A DNA stretch of 64,000 nt from Parasedimentitalea denitrificans (GCF_011813015.1 NZ_QHLQ01000013.1:70037-134036), one strand, 5' to 3'. Numbered from the stretch's first letter, positions 25,768 through 34,600 are shown. Program-made: numbers and translations. The notes: generated by a model from the sequence alone, not told the origin.

Positions 25768-26732
25768 TGGATTTCCTGACACTTATCCAGGTGCTGGACA
25801 GCACAATTCGTCTGGCCACTCCACTGCTTCTGGCTTGCCTAGCCGGCCTATTTTCAGAACGAGCAGGCATTTTTGATATCGGCCTTGAGGGCAAGATGCT
25901 GGCCGCCGCGTTCTTCTCGGCAGCCGTTGCAGCCGTCACCGGAAACGTGTGGCTGGGATTGCTGGCTGGGGTTGCCTCTTCTTTGGTTCTCAGCGGGATA
26001 CACGGGTTGGCCTCGATCACTTTTCGCGGCAACCAGCTGATCTCGGGGCTGGCGGTTACCATGCTGGCCCAAGGCTTTACAGTGGTGATTGCACAAAGAT
26101 GGTTCCAACAGGGCGGGCGCACGCCATCCTTGCTGACCGAAGGCCGCTTTGGCCCGATCAACTTGCCGTTCGCCGAGGCGGTATCGGACGTGCCGGTGTT
26201 TGGTCCAATCTACTCCGAACTACTCTCGGGTCACTCGATCCTAGTCTACCTGGCCTTTGCCGCAGTGCCTGCAACCTGGTGGTTGCTGTATCGCACCCGT
26301 TTCGGCCTGCGCCTGCGCGCGGTTGGGGAAAACCCCGAGGCCGTGGATACCGCTGGTATTTCCGTCGTCGGTCTGCGGTTTGCCGCTGTCGGCATCTGTG
26401 GCTTGCTCTGCGGCTTGGCTGGCGCCTACCTTGCCACCTCGCTTCAGGCTGGTTTCGTCAAGGATATGACCGCAGGCCGTGGTTATATCGCTTTGGCCGC
26501 TCTGATCTTTGCCAAGTGGCGCCCCTGGCATGCGATGGGGGCCTGCCTGTTGTTTGGTCTGTTGCAGGCTGTCGCACTGCGGTTCCAGAATATAGAGCTG
26601 GGTGGCATCACCATCCCAGTCCAGATGATGGACGCCCTGCCCTACATCCTGACCGTAGTGATCCTGGCCGGTTTTGTCGGCAAGGCGATCCCACCCAAGG
26701 CCGGCGGCGAGCCCTATGTAAAAGAACGCTAA
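25767..26732 (+). CDS. BMP-type ABC transporter permease 2
   Basis: A 321-residue permease of the same family, with the matching signature FDIGLEGKMLAAAFFSAAVAA near residue 35 and the loop RAVGENPEAVDTAGISV. Roughly nine hydrophobic segments are seen. It pairs with permease 1 to make the YufPQ-like channel for nucleosides. The operon ends 28 bp later at a strong intrinsic terminator. Confidence 0.92.
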   Translation: MDFLTLIQVLDSTIRLATPLLLACLAGLFSERAGIFDIGLEGKMLAAAFFSAAVAAVTGNVWLGLLAGVASSLVLSGIHGLASITFRGNQLISGLAVTMLAQGFTVVIAQRWFQQGGRTPSLLTEGRFGPINLPFAEAVSDVPVFGPIYSELLSGHSILVYLAFAAVPATWWLLYRTRFGLRLRAVGENPEAVDTAGISVVGLRFAAVGICGLLCGLAGAYLATSLQAGFVKDMTAGRGYIALAALIFAKWRPWHAMGACLLFGLLQAVALRFQNIELGGITIPVQMMDALPYILTVVILAGFVGKAIPPKAGGEPYVKER

Positions 26733-26760
26733 GGGCCAACACCCCACTCGAACACCATCA

Positions 26761-26792
26761 ACGCCCGGCCCAGTGCCGGGCGTTTTCTTTTA
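26761..26792 (+). terminator. intrinsic terminator of the BMP transporter operon
   Basis: Nine-bp perfect stem ACGCCCGGC / GCCGGGCGT around CCAGT, followed by TTTCTTTTAA. Confidence 0.88.
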
Positions 26793-26837
26793 ACCACCAA
26801 AGTCTCCCGCCCGTCGCCTGCGCATCTGGCGATGCCC

Positions 26838-26934
26838 GCTCCCGTTGGGCGTAGCGCCGGGCCTTGCCCGGCGCTACGCCCAAGTTTGTTCAGGGTTTAC
26901 CGGCATAGCCGGTGCACCCTGCAACCGCGGGAGC
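26838..26934. repeat. composite three-way-junction intergenic element
   Basis: The closing stem GCTCCCG (26838-26844) / CGGGAGC (26928-26934) holds two hairpins. One is an 18-bp perfect stem (26845-26862 with 26866-26883, loop CTT). The other is a two-step stem CAGGGT...ACCCTG and ACCGGC-ATA-GCCGGT (26891-26921). It lies in the 322-bp gene-free stretch between the BMP operon terminator and the TauE-family gene. Nothing else is seen in that stretch. It looks like a repeat unit or a structured RNA. Confidence 0.65.
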
Positions 26935-27054
26935 CCGCCGAGGCAACTATAGCTACTTCAGATAGGTCCAGTTTTGCCACGAAGGTCAGTCCTGTGTGCT
27001 GCAGAGCGGCATCGGCAGTTGATTTTACCTAAATCTCCGGTCTAACTAAACCTT

Positions 27055-27975
27055 ATGCAAATTTACCTTCCTATCGCCGAGGTCTCGGTCAATGCCTTCC
27101 TGCTCCTCGGATTGGGGGGAATCGTTGGCATTTTGTCCGGCATGTTCGGCGTTGGCGGCGGCTTTTTGATGACGCCGCTGCTGTTCTTTATTGGTATCCC
27201 ACCCGCCGTGGCAGTCGCCACAGAGGCGAATCAGATCGTGGCCTCCTCTTTCTCTGGGGTTCTGGCGCATTTTCGAAGGCGAACGGTTGATATCAAAATG
27301 GGGGTAGTACTCCAGATCGGCGGTTTGATAGGCGCTGCGCTGGGGGTTTTGGTCTTTAACTACCTAAAAGCCATTGGTCAGGTCGATCTGCTGGTCAAGC
27401 TTTGCTACGTGGTCTTCCTTGGCGTTGTCGGCGGACTGATGTTCATCGAGAGCCTGAACGCGATCCGTAAATCCAAGAAAGCCGGTGGCGCGCCTGCCGC
27501 ACGGCGTCAGCGCAGCTGGGTCCATGCCCTGCCCTTCAAAATGCGGTTCCGCACTTCGGGGCTGTATATCTCTGTCATTCCGCCCATTCTTGTCGGCATC
27601 TGCGTTGGTATCCTTGCTGCGATCATGGGTGTTGGCGGCGGCTTCATCATGGTTCCGGCGATGATTTACATCCTCGGCATGCCCACCAAAGTGGTTATCG
27701 GCACCTCGCTGTTCCAGATCATTATGGTGACCGGTTTTACCACCATGCTGCATGCCACTACCAACTACACAGTGGACATCGTTCTGGCTGTACTGCTTTT
27801 GGTCGGCGGCGTTATCGGGGCACAAATCGGCACCCGTATTGGCGTCTACATGAAGGCCGAACAGCTGCGTATCCTGCTGGCACTTATGGTGCTGCTGGTC
27901 TGTGGTAAACTGGCGTTGGATCTGCTGCTTACCCCGTCCGAGATATTCTCGCTCGGCGCTGGCGGAGGGCACTGA
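27055..27975 (+). CDS. TauE/SafE (TSUP) family sulfite/anion permease
   Basis: A 306-residue membrane protein with about eight hydrophobic segments in two related halves. Each half carries the family glycine motif (GILSGMFGVGGGFLMTP near 23-39 and GILAAIMGVGGGFIMVP near 186-202). Family members move sulfite, sulfoacetate or other organosulfur anions. The gene is 2 bp from a TIGR02186 gene, a partnering seen widely in alphaproteobacteria that suggests a joint, still undefined function. Confidence 0.88.
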   Translation: MQIYLPIAEVSVNAFLLLGLGGIVGILSGMFGVGGGFLMTPLLFFIGIPPAVAVATEANQIVASSFSGVLAHFRRRTVDIKMGVVLQIGGLIGAALGVLVFNYLKAIGQVDLLVKLCYVVFLGVVGGLMFIESLNAIRKSKKAGGAPAARRQRSWVHALPFKMRFRTSGLYISVIPPILVGICVGILAAIMGVGGGFIMVPAMIYILGMPTKVVIGTSLFQIIMVTGFTTMLHATTNYTVDIVLAVLLLVGGVIGAQIGTRIGVYMKAEQLRILLALMVLLVCGKLALDLLLTPSEIFSLGAGGGH

Positions 27976-27977
27976 TC

Positions 27978-28745
27978 ATGCTACGCTCCCTGCTCCTTGC
28001 CGCTCTGGTATTCGCTCTCCCAGCTCAGGCTGGCCAAGAAGAGGTCGTGCTTGGTCTAAGCCAGGATCGTGTTGCTATTACTGCTGATTTCGACGGCGAT
28101 GAGATCTTGATCTTTGGTGCCGTAAAACGCGAGTCCCCTATTCCCGACACGGACCCTTTGCAAGTTATCGTCACGGTATCCGGCCCCCAGGAACCGGTTC
28201 TGGTGCGGCGCAAAGAGCGCAAGCTAGGGATCTGGGTCAATGTCGATTCCGTTCTGGTGGATTCCGCGCCCAGCTTCTATGCCGTCGCAACAAGCGGCCC
28301 CTTTGGCGATGTGATTACCGACACCGAAGACCTGCGCTACCGGATTTCCATTGAACGGGCGATCCGATCCGTTGGCGCCGCCATGCATATCCGCGGCGCT
28401 CAGGATTTTGCAGATGCAGTGATCCGGATCCGCGAGAACCGGGATCTGTATTCTATCCGCGAAAACACTGTGGCTGTTGACCAACAGACCCTGTTCCGCA
28501 CTGCGATTAAAATGCCTGCCGACCTAACCGAAGGCGACTATACTGCCCGCATTTTCCTAACCCGTGGTGGCGAAGTCGTGTCGCAGTATGAGACCTCTAT
28601 TGACGTGCGCAAGGTGGGGCTAGAGCGGTTTCTATTTGTAATGTCGCGGGAGCAGCCGTTTTGGTACGGGATAATGTCACTGGCCATTGCCATCGCCGCT
28701 GGCTGGGGTGCCTCGGCTGCATTCCGTTTGTTGCGAAACAACTAA
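27978..28745 (+). CDS. TIGR02186-family periplasmic/membrane-anchored protein
   Basis: A 255-residue protein with a signal peptide (MLRSLLLAALVFALPAQA), a long beta-rich periplasmic part and one C-terminal transmembrane helix (about 228-248). EEVVLGLSQDRVAITADFDG and the later MAREQPF-like MSREQPFWYGI match the alphaproteobacterial TIGR02186 family. Its coupling to the TauE/SafE permease suggests an accessory or assembly role at the membrane. The biochemical function is not known. Confidence 0.85.
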   Translation: MLRSLLLAALVFALPAQAGQEEVVLGLSQDRVAITADFDGDEILIFGAVKRESPIPDTDPLQVIVTVSGPQEPVLVRRKERKLGIWVNVDSVLVDSAPSFYAVATSGPFGDVITDTEDLRYRISIERAIRSVGAAMHIRGAQDFADAVIRIRENRDLYSIRENTVAVDQQTLFRTAIKMPADLTEGDYTARIFLTRGGEVVSQYETSIDVRKVGLERFLFVMSREQPFWYGIMSLAIAIAAGWGASAAFRLLRNN

Positions 28746-28781
28746 AGCCAACCCCCACATTCCATTGAACTATGGGTCCAA

Positions 28782-28806
28782 AAGGCGGGCGTTCTACGCC
28801 CGTCTT
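28782..28806. terminator. bidirectional terminator between convergent genes
   Basis: Eleven-nt arms (AAGGCGGGCGT and ACGCCCGTCTT) pair around TCT with one G-T wobble. It lies between the convergent TIGR02186 and short-chain dehydrogenase genes. The T-runs are short. Confidence 0.6.
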
Positions 28807-28845
28807 ACAGTTCGCACGCAGAGCATATAACTAAGCGCGCCCCTC

Positions 28846-29580
28846 TTACCCGCGGCCGATATAAGGCATCTTGGTGGCCATCACGGTCATGAACTGCACG
28901 TTGGCCTCTAGTGGCAGCTGCGCCATGTGCAGAACCGACTTGGCAGCATCTTCAACCGCAAAGCTATCCATTGGCGGTGCGTTAGGATCATCCTGCTGTT
29001 GCCGATAGATCAGATCTTCGACCATCGGCGTGCGGGCATTGCCGATGTCGATCTGGCCGCAGGCGATATCAAATGCCCGTCCATCCAATGACAGGCTGCG
29101 GGTCAACCCGGTGATCGCCGCCTTGGTGGTGGCATAAGGGACTGAATTAGGGCGCGGCACATGCGCTGCGATCGACCCATTGTTGATGATACGCCCACCC
29201 TGTGGTGACTGGTGGCGCATCTGGCGAAACGCTGCGCGGGCTGCCAGGAACATGCCGTTGAGGTTCACATTCACAGATGCAAACCAATCGTCCAACGCGA
29301 TTTCGTCGATAGTGCCACTGGCGGTGAAGATGCCAGCGTTGTTAAACATCACATCCAGATGCCCCGCCTGCATGACAAAGCTGTTGAACGCAGCATCTAC
29401 TGCTGCCGGGTCAGTGACATCTGCAGGAAGGACAACGGCGTTGGTATGGCCCTCGGCCACTTCCTCTAACGCGTCCTGCCGCCGTGCCAGCAGGCCAACC
29501 TGCCAACCCTCGGCCAGAAACAACTCCGCAACGGCCCGGCCAATGCCTGAACTAGCACCGGTGATCACAATCGTCTTCAT
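28846..29580 (-). CDS. short-chain dehydrogenase/reductase (SDR)
   Basis: A 244-residue classical SDR. The cofactor motif is TGASSGIGRAVAELF (about 7-21), NNAG follows in MFNNAGIFTA, the catalytic Ser in NNGSIAAH, and the Tyr-Lys pair in PYATTKAAITG. ARRQ after the second strand suggests NADP preference. The substrate is unknown. Its ATG overlaps the TGA of the upstream helicase gene (ATGA), an odd pairing of a DNA helicase with a metabolic reductase. Confidence 0.9.
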   Translation of the reverse strand: MKTIVITGASSGIGRAVAELFLAEGWQVGLLARRQDALEEVAEGHTNAVVLPADVTDPAAVDAAFNSFVMQAGHLDVMFNNAGIFTASGTIDEIALDDWFASVNVNLNGMFLAARAAFRQMRHQSPQGGRIINNGSIAAHVPRPNSVPYATTKAAITGLTRSLSLDGRAFDIACGQIDIGNARTPMVEDLIYRQQQDDPNAPPMDSFAVEDAAKSVLHMAQLPLEANVQFMTVMATKMPYIGRG

Positions 29581-31103
29581 CCGCCTTCACTCTCCAGTTT
29601 CAGCGCCACTGGTGCGGCGCGCAAATCATCCACCCGAAGTGGTTCTTTGGGTTTTGATAGGCGGTTACGCACAACCCATATCAACCGCTCTTGTGCCCGC
29701 GTGATGGCAACATATGCCAACCGCTTCCACAGTGGCTGTCCGGCCTCTACACGGCCCATGCGGGCTGCCACATACAGATCAGGCGCAAACACCTGCGTGG
29801 TGTCCCATTGCGATCCCTGCGCCTTGTGAATAGTCACGGCTGCGCCGTGCAGGAACGTTGCCCCCATCCGGGCAGCAAATGGAATGAATGGCTCTTCTTC
29901 GTCCGGCTTTTCAATCTTCACAATCGAGGCTGCGCTGACCTGAGGATCTTCGGCGCCCATCACGTGCAGCCGCGAGAAACCGGGCTTGCGACCAGATCCA
30001 AGATAGACCACCTGCGCGCCTTTGATCAGGCCGCGCGCCTCTAGGTCCAACCGCTTTTTCCTATGCTTCATTGGCAGTTCAATGCCATCACAGATCAGCG
30101 GCTCACCCTCCATCAGCGCATCCTCTGGCGCGCCGTGAACGCTGCGAAAGGCGTTGATCAACTTGATCCGTGTCGCATTGCGCCAGACCAATACCGGAGA
30201 TCGCGCCATCAGATCGACCTCTACCCGTTGCCCCCAAACAACCCGGTCATCGCGCCGTGCAACATCCTCGATCATCCGCTCAAAATCGTGAAACGACAGT
30301 TGTGGATCGGCCAAAGCATGGGCCAGATCGAGGATCGGGTTGTCGGCATCCTGACGGTGAACCCGGTGCAGTTCCAGCTTGCGCTCTTCGGGCAAGGCAT
30401 CGAACACCATGGCCCCGGATTGGTTCACAGGGGCCAACTGGGCCGGGTCACCAAACAGCACTAGGTTGGGAAAAATCTCTTTCAGATCATTGAACTGGCG
30501 GTCATCCAACATCGAGGATTCATCAACAAACCCAATGTCCAACGGCTCTTCCCGTCGTTTCCAGCCTGTAATGAAGTCAGACCCGCGCAAACCTGCCGAC
30601 GCCAAAGCGCCGGGAATGGATTTGTTCCGCTCGTAGAACGCCACAGCCCGCGCCAGCGCCTCTTCGGTCAGGCCTTCGATCTCGGGCTGCTCTCCCTCGC
30701 CTGTCAGCCACTCGGCCAGTTTTTCATACTCGGGGTCATACATCGGCGTGTACAAGATGCGGTGGATGGTCGTGGCCGGAACCCCACGCAAGCGCAGGAC
30801 TGAGGCGGCTTTGTTGGTTGGCGCCAGAATCGCCAAGGTACGACGATCGCCCTTTTTGCGGCTCTCATAATCACCAGAGACCACTTCGACGCCGGATTGC
30901 TCCAGCGCCTTGTACAGTTCGGCCAACAACAGCGTTTTACCCGATCCGGCCTTGCCCATCAGGGCCATCACGCCGCTTTCGCCTTTTGGCTGCTGCAACA
31001 ACTGACTATCGTCTAGATCGACTCCGGCCGTGCGCAGCATTTCAGTTACGCTGTCAAAGGCAGCGGCTTGGTCTTCAGAGAACTGGATGGGAAGTGTGGT
31101 CAT
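29577..31103 (-). CDS. RecD-like superfamily 1 DNA helicase / AAA ATPase
   Basis: A 508-residue SF1 helicase-like ATPase. Walker A is MGKAGSGKTLLLAEL (about 48-62), motif Ia is LAPTNKAASVLR, Walker B is IGFVDESSMLDD and motif III is LFGDPAQLAPVNQSGAM. The C-terminal UvrD_C_2 region has TIHKAQGSQWD and VAITRAQERLIW. It is compact, with no RecD-type N-terminal domain. It is likely a 5'-3' helicase or nucleic-acid-dependent ATPase in repair. A single gene of this type is common in roseobacters. Confidence 0.88.
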   Translation of the reverse strand: MTTLPIQFSEDQAAAFDSVTEMLRTAGVDLDDSQLLQQPKGESGVMALMGKAGSGKTLLLAELYKALEQSGVEVVSGDYESRKKGDRRTLAILAPTNKAASVLRLRGVPATTIHRILYTPMYDPEYEKLAEWLTGEGEQPEIEGLTEEALARAVAFYERNKSIPGALASAGLRGSDFITGWKRREEPLDIGFVDESSMLDDRQFNDLKEIFPNLVLFGDPAQLAPVNQSGAMVFDALPEERKLELHRVHRQDADNPILDLAHALADPQLSFHDFERMIEDVARRDDRVVWGQRVEVDLMARSPVLVWRNATRIKLINAFRSVHGAPEDALMEGEPLICDGIELPMKHRKKRLDLEARGLIKGAQVVYLGSGRKPGFSRLHVMGAEDPQVSAASIVKIEKPDEEEPFIPFAARMGATFLHGAAVTIHKAQGSQWDTTQVFAPDLYVAARMGRVEAGQPLWKRLAYVAITRAQERLIWVVRNRLSKPKEPLRVDDLRAAPVALKLESEGG

Positions 31104-31248
31104 TCCCAGACACTATAGACGCAGGGCCCGCTTCACCAGAGCCCGCCCCGCGTTTCCATGATGTTTTCAAGCGCTCATCGCCAGTGATTGTAGCATTCCC
31201 ACCAAGTGATCAATCGAACCACATTGGTGGCACATCGGGGACAAGTCG

Positions 31249-31968
31249 TTAGACGACTATCAGCCCCCTACTTATGGCCCGTGCAATGGCATGTGTCGTA
31301 TTCTGAGCACCAAGTTTAGTCTTGGCGCTTTCGATATAAACCCGCAACGTGTGCTCAGAAATCGACAGCGTTTCAGCAACTTCTGCGCGGCTGTACCCCA
31401 TAGCCAAAAGGGTCATGGCATCCACCTCACGGGGTGACAAATTGCGCGAACCCTCAGGTGTTCGGTTGGGCTCAAAATCTATCGCTTTACGGTTGATGTA
31501 ATGTGCCAGTAAAATCACGTCGCGACTGTATTTCTCGGTAAATTTCTCCCAAGTCGCATCGTCACAATTATGGCTAATCGTGAAGAGTGCGAATTGACCA
31601 TTTGGGCCACGGATCGGAATTGAATACCCCTGATTGCCAACACCATGTTTCAACGCATCATCCAGGAAAGTACGGGCAGCCTTGGTTGACCAGTCCAGTC
31701 GCTTCCAATCCACCGGGTGAAACCGTTGATAACATCCCGTGACAACCGGATCGGTCCTTAGGTACCCCTGCTCAATGTAGCGCTTTACCCATTCATCCGA
31801 ATATGTCCCGCACCCGTATTGCTCACCGGCGCTGTCGACCCAATGGTAGACGATGTGATCTATTTCAAAAAGGTCCCGGACCTTTTCAATAATGCTCTGA
31901 ACTTCTTCAAGAGTACCGGCAGCCTCCAGTATCTTTAGAATTTTGTCCAAATTTATTCTGTTCGCCAT
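31249..31968 (-). CDS. LuxR-family regulator with autoinducer-binding domain (LuxR solo)
   Basis: A 239-residue regulator starting MANRINLDKILKILEAAG; a GTG four codons upstream is an alternative. The N-terminal autoinducer-binding domain (about 15-155) keeps VYHWVD, LRTDPVV and SIPIRGPNGQFALFTISH, matching the W/Y/D/P/G positions that contact acyl-homoserine lactones. The C-terminal GerE HTH is RNLSPREVDAMTLLAMGYSR through HTLRVYIESAKTKLGA. No luxI-type synthase is in the window, so it is a solo here. It may sense self or foreign signals. It lies downstream of ccrA, beyond the ccrA terminator. Confidence 0.9.
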   Translation of the reverse strand: MANRINLDKILKILEAAGTLEEVQSIIEKVRDLFEIDHIVYHWVDSAGEQYGCGTYSDEWVKRYIEQGYLRTDPVVTGCYQRFHPVDWKRLDWSTKAARTFLDDALKHGVGNQGYSIPIRGPNGQFALFTISHNCDDATWEKFTEKYSRDVILLAHYINRKAIDFEPNRTPEGSRNLSPREVDAMTLLAMGYSRAEVAETLSISEHTLRVYIESAKTKLGAQNTTHAIARAISRGLIVV

Positions 31969-31980
31969 CCGTTTGTGCAC

Positions 31981-32268
31981 TAGCCTTTTCTTCCGACGAA
32001 GCCACTACTAACTTTGCCATCTCAAGCGTTTCGCTTAAGTGGTCTGCATGGCTCCTCGCGCAATCTGCAGCAGTATGTGACCGAAGGTCAACGCCAAGAT
32101 CCAGCATCCAGTGATATTGGATCCTGGCCCGCCGTAATCCCCGAAGTATCACGCGAAATAAACTTAACATGTGTCTGAAATGTCAATATTCAACGCCAGC
32201 ACCTCCCCTAAGATAGCGAGGGGGCGATTTCCAAGCCTCTGAAACTAAACATATGAGTCAAAGAATGG
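31981..32268 (-). other. luxR upstream region with a doubtful small ORF
   Basis: Gene-free stretch between the ccrA terminator and luxR, presumably holding the luxR promoter. On the minus strand an 87-codon frame (32170 to 31907) covers the region and overlaps the luxR start by 62 bp. It has no Shine-Dalgarno sequence and no recognised domain, so it is not called as a gene. No clear -35/-10 pair could be fixed. Confidence 0.4.
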
Positions 32269-32302
32269 AAAAACCCACGAACCATAGTGAATGATTCGTG
32301 GG
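32269..32302 (-). terminator. intrinsic terminator of ccrA
   Basis: On the minus strand CCCACGAA and TTCGTGGG pair perfectly around a 13-nt loop and are followed by TTTTTCC. It is 54 bp after the ccrA stop. Confidence 0.85.
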
Positions 32303-32355
32303 CGACCGCTTGGGCGGTTAAAGGCAGGCCGGATGGGCCATATAGACGGACGTCT

Positions 32356-33639
32356 TTATTTGGCTTCCAGCACATCCTCTAGGGTTCGCAGGCCTGTCTT
32401 AGGCGCCTGGACCAGGACCGACATGTTGCCCGGTTTATGCTCGTTGCGCAGCATCTTCATGTGCGCATCTGGCAGATCAGCCCAAGAGAACACCTCTGAC
32501 ATGCAAGGATCCAGACGGCGTTCCAGCATCAGCTTGTTTGCCGAGGCCGCCTGCTTGAGATGGGCAAAGTGGCTGCCTTGCAGACGCTTCTGGTGCATCC
32601 ACATATAACGCACATCCAAGGTCAGGTTGAACCCCGTGGTGCCTGCACAGATCACCACCATGCCGCCCTTTTTGCAGACAAAGGTCGACACCGGGAATGT
32701 TGCCTCGCCGGGATGTTCGAACACCATGTCGACATTCACGCCCTTACCAGTGATCGCCCAGATCGCGGCACCGAATTTGCGGGCTTCTTTGAACCATGCG
32801 GCATACTCTGGTGTATTCACCGTTGGCATCTGCCCCCAGCAATTGAAGTCCTTGCGGTTCAAGACACCCTTGGCCCCCAGTCCCATCACAAAATCACGCT
32901 TGCTCTCGTCCGAGATCACGCCAATTGCGTTGGCACCGGCAGTGTTGATCAACTGGATCGCGTAAGAGCCCAGACCGCCAGACGCGCCCCATACCAATAC
33001 ATTTTGTCCCGGTTTCAGGTCATGCGGCTCGTGGCCAAAAAGCATCCGATAGGCGGTCGCCAGTGTCAGTGTATAACAGGCACTTTCTTCCCAGGTCAGG
33101 TGCTTGGGGCGTGGCATCAGCTGCTGAGACTGAACATTGGTGAACTGAGCAAAAGATCCGTCAGGTGTTTCATAGCCCCAGATACGCTGGCTGGGGGAAT
33201 ACATCGGATCACCGCCGTTACATTCTTCGTCTTCACCGTCATCCTGATTACAGTGGATCACGACCTCGTCACCGACCTTCCACTTCTTGACCTTGTCACC
33301 AACGGCCCATACAATACCCGCCGCGTCGGAACCGGCAATGTGGTATGGCTGTTTGTGTCCATCAAAGGGGCTGATTGGCTTGCCCAATGCGGCCCAAACA
33401 CCATTGTAATTGACGCCGGCAGCCATCACCAAAACCAACACATCGTGGCTGTCTATGGCTGGTACATCCACCACTTCCTGCAACATTGCACTGTCTGGGT
33501 TGCCATGGCGCTCTTTGCGGATGGCCCAAGCGTACATCTGTTTGGGGACATAGCCCATCGGCGGCATCTCACCCATTTCATACAGGTCCTTTTCAGGCGC
33601 CTCGTACGACAACACTTCAGGATTGGTGTCCAAAGCCAT
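32356..33639 (-). CDS. ccrA: crotonyl-CoA carboxylase/reductase
   Basis: The 427-residue key enzyme of the ethylmalonyl-CoA pathway. It reduces crotonyl-CoA with NADPH while fixing CO2 to give ethylmalonyl-CoA. It is a medium-chain dehydrogenase/reductase protein. YHIAGSDAAGIVWAVGD and the NADPH site VLVWGASGGLGSYAIQL (about 220-236) are present, followed by VFEHPGEATFPVSTFVCKKG with residues of the CO2 pocket. Length and N-terminus (YEAPEKDLYEMGEMPPMG) match the carboxylating enzymes. The pathway partner ecm is 1 kb away, transcribed divergently. Confidence 0.96.
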   Translation of the reverse strand: MALDTNPEVLSYEAPEKDLYEMGEMPPMGYVPKQMYAWAIRKERHGNPDSAMLQEVVDVPAIDSHDVLVLVMAAGVNYNGVWAALGKPISPFDGHKQPYHIAGSDAAGIVWAVGDKVKKWKVGDEVVIHCNQDDGEDEECNGGDPMYSPSQRIWGYETPDGSFAQFTNVQSQQLMPRPKHLTWEESACYTLTLATAYRMLFGHEPHDLKPGQNVLVWGASGGLGSYAIQLINTAGANAIGVISDESKRDFVMGLGAKGVLNRKDFNCWGQMPTVNTPEYAAWFKEARKFGAAIWAITGKGVNVDMVFEHPGEATFPVSTFVCKKGGMVVICAGTTGFNLTLDVRYMWMHQKRLQGSHFAHLKQAASANKLMLERRLDPCMSEVFSWADLPDAHMKMLRNEHKPGNMSVLVQAPKTGLRTLEDVLEAK

Positions 33640-34097
33640 ATCGGCCTCCTCTTTGCCTCTTCTCGCCGCAGTGCAGAATCGCAGAGCTCTTTACGAGATA
33701 GAAATGGTCGAGCAATAAAGCAACCGTAAATACTATTTTTTTGAAACTTTATGACCTTAACTTTTCCGACAGGTGCAGAAAGTTTGGTGCGCCACAACGT
33801 GGCTCAGATGCAGAATCTACATGGCCAAGCAGCTCAATAGGACACTCTCAACGATGCTTTGCTGCGGATGGAAAAAATTCCCAGACAACTCATTCCCGCC
33901 ACCTGAGCAACCATCACAAAACCATCGAGATATGTAACCACTCGCCCGTTCATAACCATGCACATCTTCAACTTCCCAAGCAACAGCTTGTTGCCACACA
34001 CTATTTTCACACTATTCTGCAACTGTAAGACCACTCACCGAACCCGTTGGGCGTTTTGACGTTCAATGAAAAATGTCCTTTTCAAAGAAAGAATGTC
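33640..34097. other. AT-rich divergent promoter region of ccrA and a small secreted-protein gene
   Basis: 458 bp without a credible gene; one 95-codon frame here has no protein-like features. It must carry the ccrA promoter (minus) and that of the gene at 34098 (plus). The only distinct pattern is a direct repeat CACACTATT at 33997-34005 and 34008-34016, spaced by 11 bp (one helical turn), 81 bp before the plus-strand gene. Confidence 0.45.
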
Positions 34098-34433
34098 ATG
34101 TTTTCCAGACGTAACATAGTCACCGCAATGGCCGCTTTGGCCGTCACAGCAACCTCCGCGATTCCTGCATTTGCCTTGGATAGACGGGTCCGAATTGTAA
34201 ATGATACCGGCTACGTGCTGGTCGAGTTCTACGGCTCAAACAAAGGATCGACCTCGTGGGAGGAAGACATTTTGGGTCCGGATGTTCTACGCTCGGGGCA
34301 ATCGGTCATGGTCAATTTTGACGATGGCACCGGCTATTGCATGTTCGACTTCAAGGCTGTTTTTGACGACGGAGATGTTTTGACCCGTAAAGGCGTAAAC
34401 ATCTGCGAGATCGGCACCTACACCTATAATTGA
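34098..34433 (+). CDS. small secreted protein of unknown function
   Basis: A 111-residue protein. The first 26 residues form a signal peptide with an Arg pair (MFSRRNIVTAMAALAVTATS, cut after AFA). The mature part RRVRIVNDTGYVLVEFYGSN and DILGPDVLRSGQSVMVNFDD suggest a small beta-sandwich. Two cysteines (in GYCMFDF and VNICEIG) may form a disulfide. Similar short proteins occur in other Rhodobacteraceae, but no function is assigned. It is a single-gene unit with its own terminator. Confidence 0.75.
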   Translation: MFSRRNIVTAMAALAVTATSAIPAFALDRRVRIVNDTGYVLVEFYGSNKGSTSWEEDILGPDVLRSGQSVMVNFDDGTGYCMFDFKAVFDDGDVLTRKGVNICEIGTYTYN

Positions 34434-34460
34434 TGGTTTCACTCGATCCGACCAACAGTT

Positions 34461-34493
34461 AGCGCGCCGACCTGGGTCTGGCGCGCTTTTTAA
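34461..34493 (+). terminator. intrinsic terminator
   Basis: Outer arms AGCGCGCC / GGCGCGCT and inner GACC / GGTC with a TG loop, followed by TTTTAAA. It ends the small secreted-protein gene. Confidence 0.85.
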
Positions 34494-34527
34494 ATGCAAA
34501 ATCGTCATTTTGCCGCAATGCAGCGAA

Positions 34528-34557
34528 TTGACAGCGCCACAATATTCCCCGTATCAA
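34528..34557 (+). promoter_or_regulatory. putative sigma-70 promoter of ecm
   Basis: TTGACA (34528-34533), 18 bp, then TATCAA (34552-34557). The -35 is consensus, the -10 matches four of six. The ecm ATG is 43 bp downstream. Confidence 0.5.
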
Positions 34558-34600
34558 GTCGATAGCGAAATAAAATTACCGCATCACTTACGAGGCTCCG

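Noticed and set aside
31907..32170. 87-codon minus-strand frame overlapping the luxR start
   Set aside because: No Shine-Dalgarno sequence, no recognised family and a 62-bp overlap with luxR; kept only as a remark.
33741..34028. 95-codon plus-strand frame in the ccrA upstream region
   Set aside because: Begins with TTG, has no ribosome-binding site, and the His/Ser/Asn-rich sequence is not protein-like.
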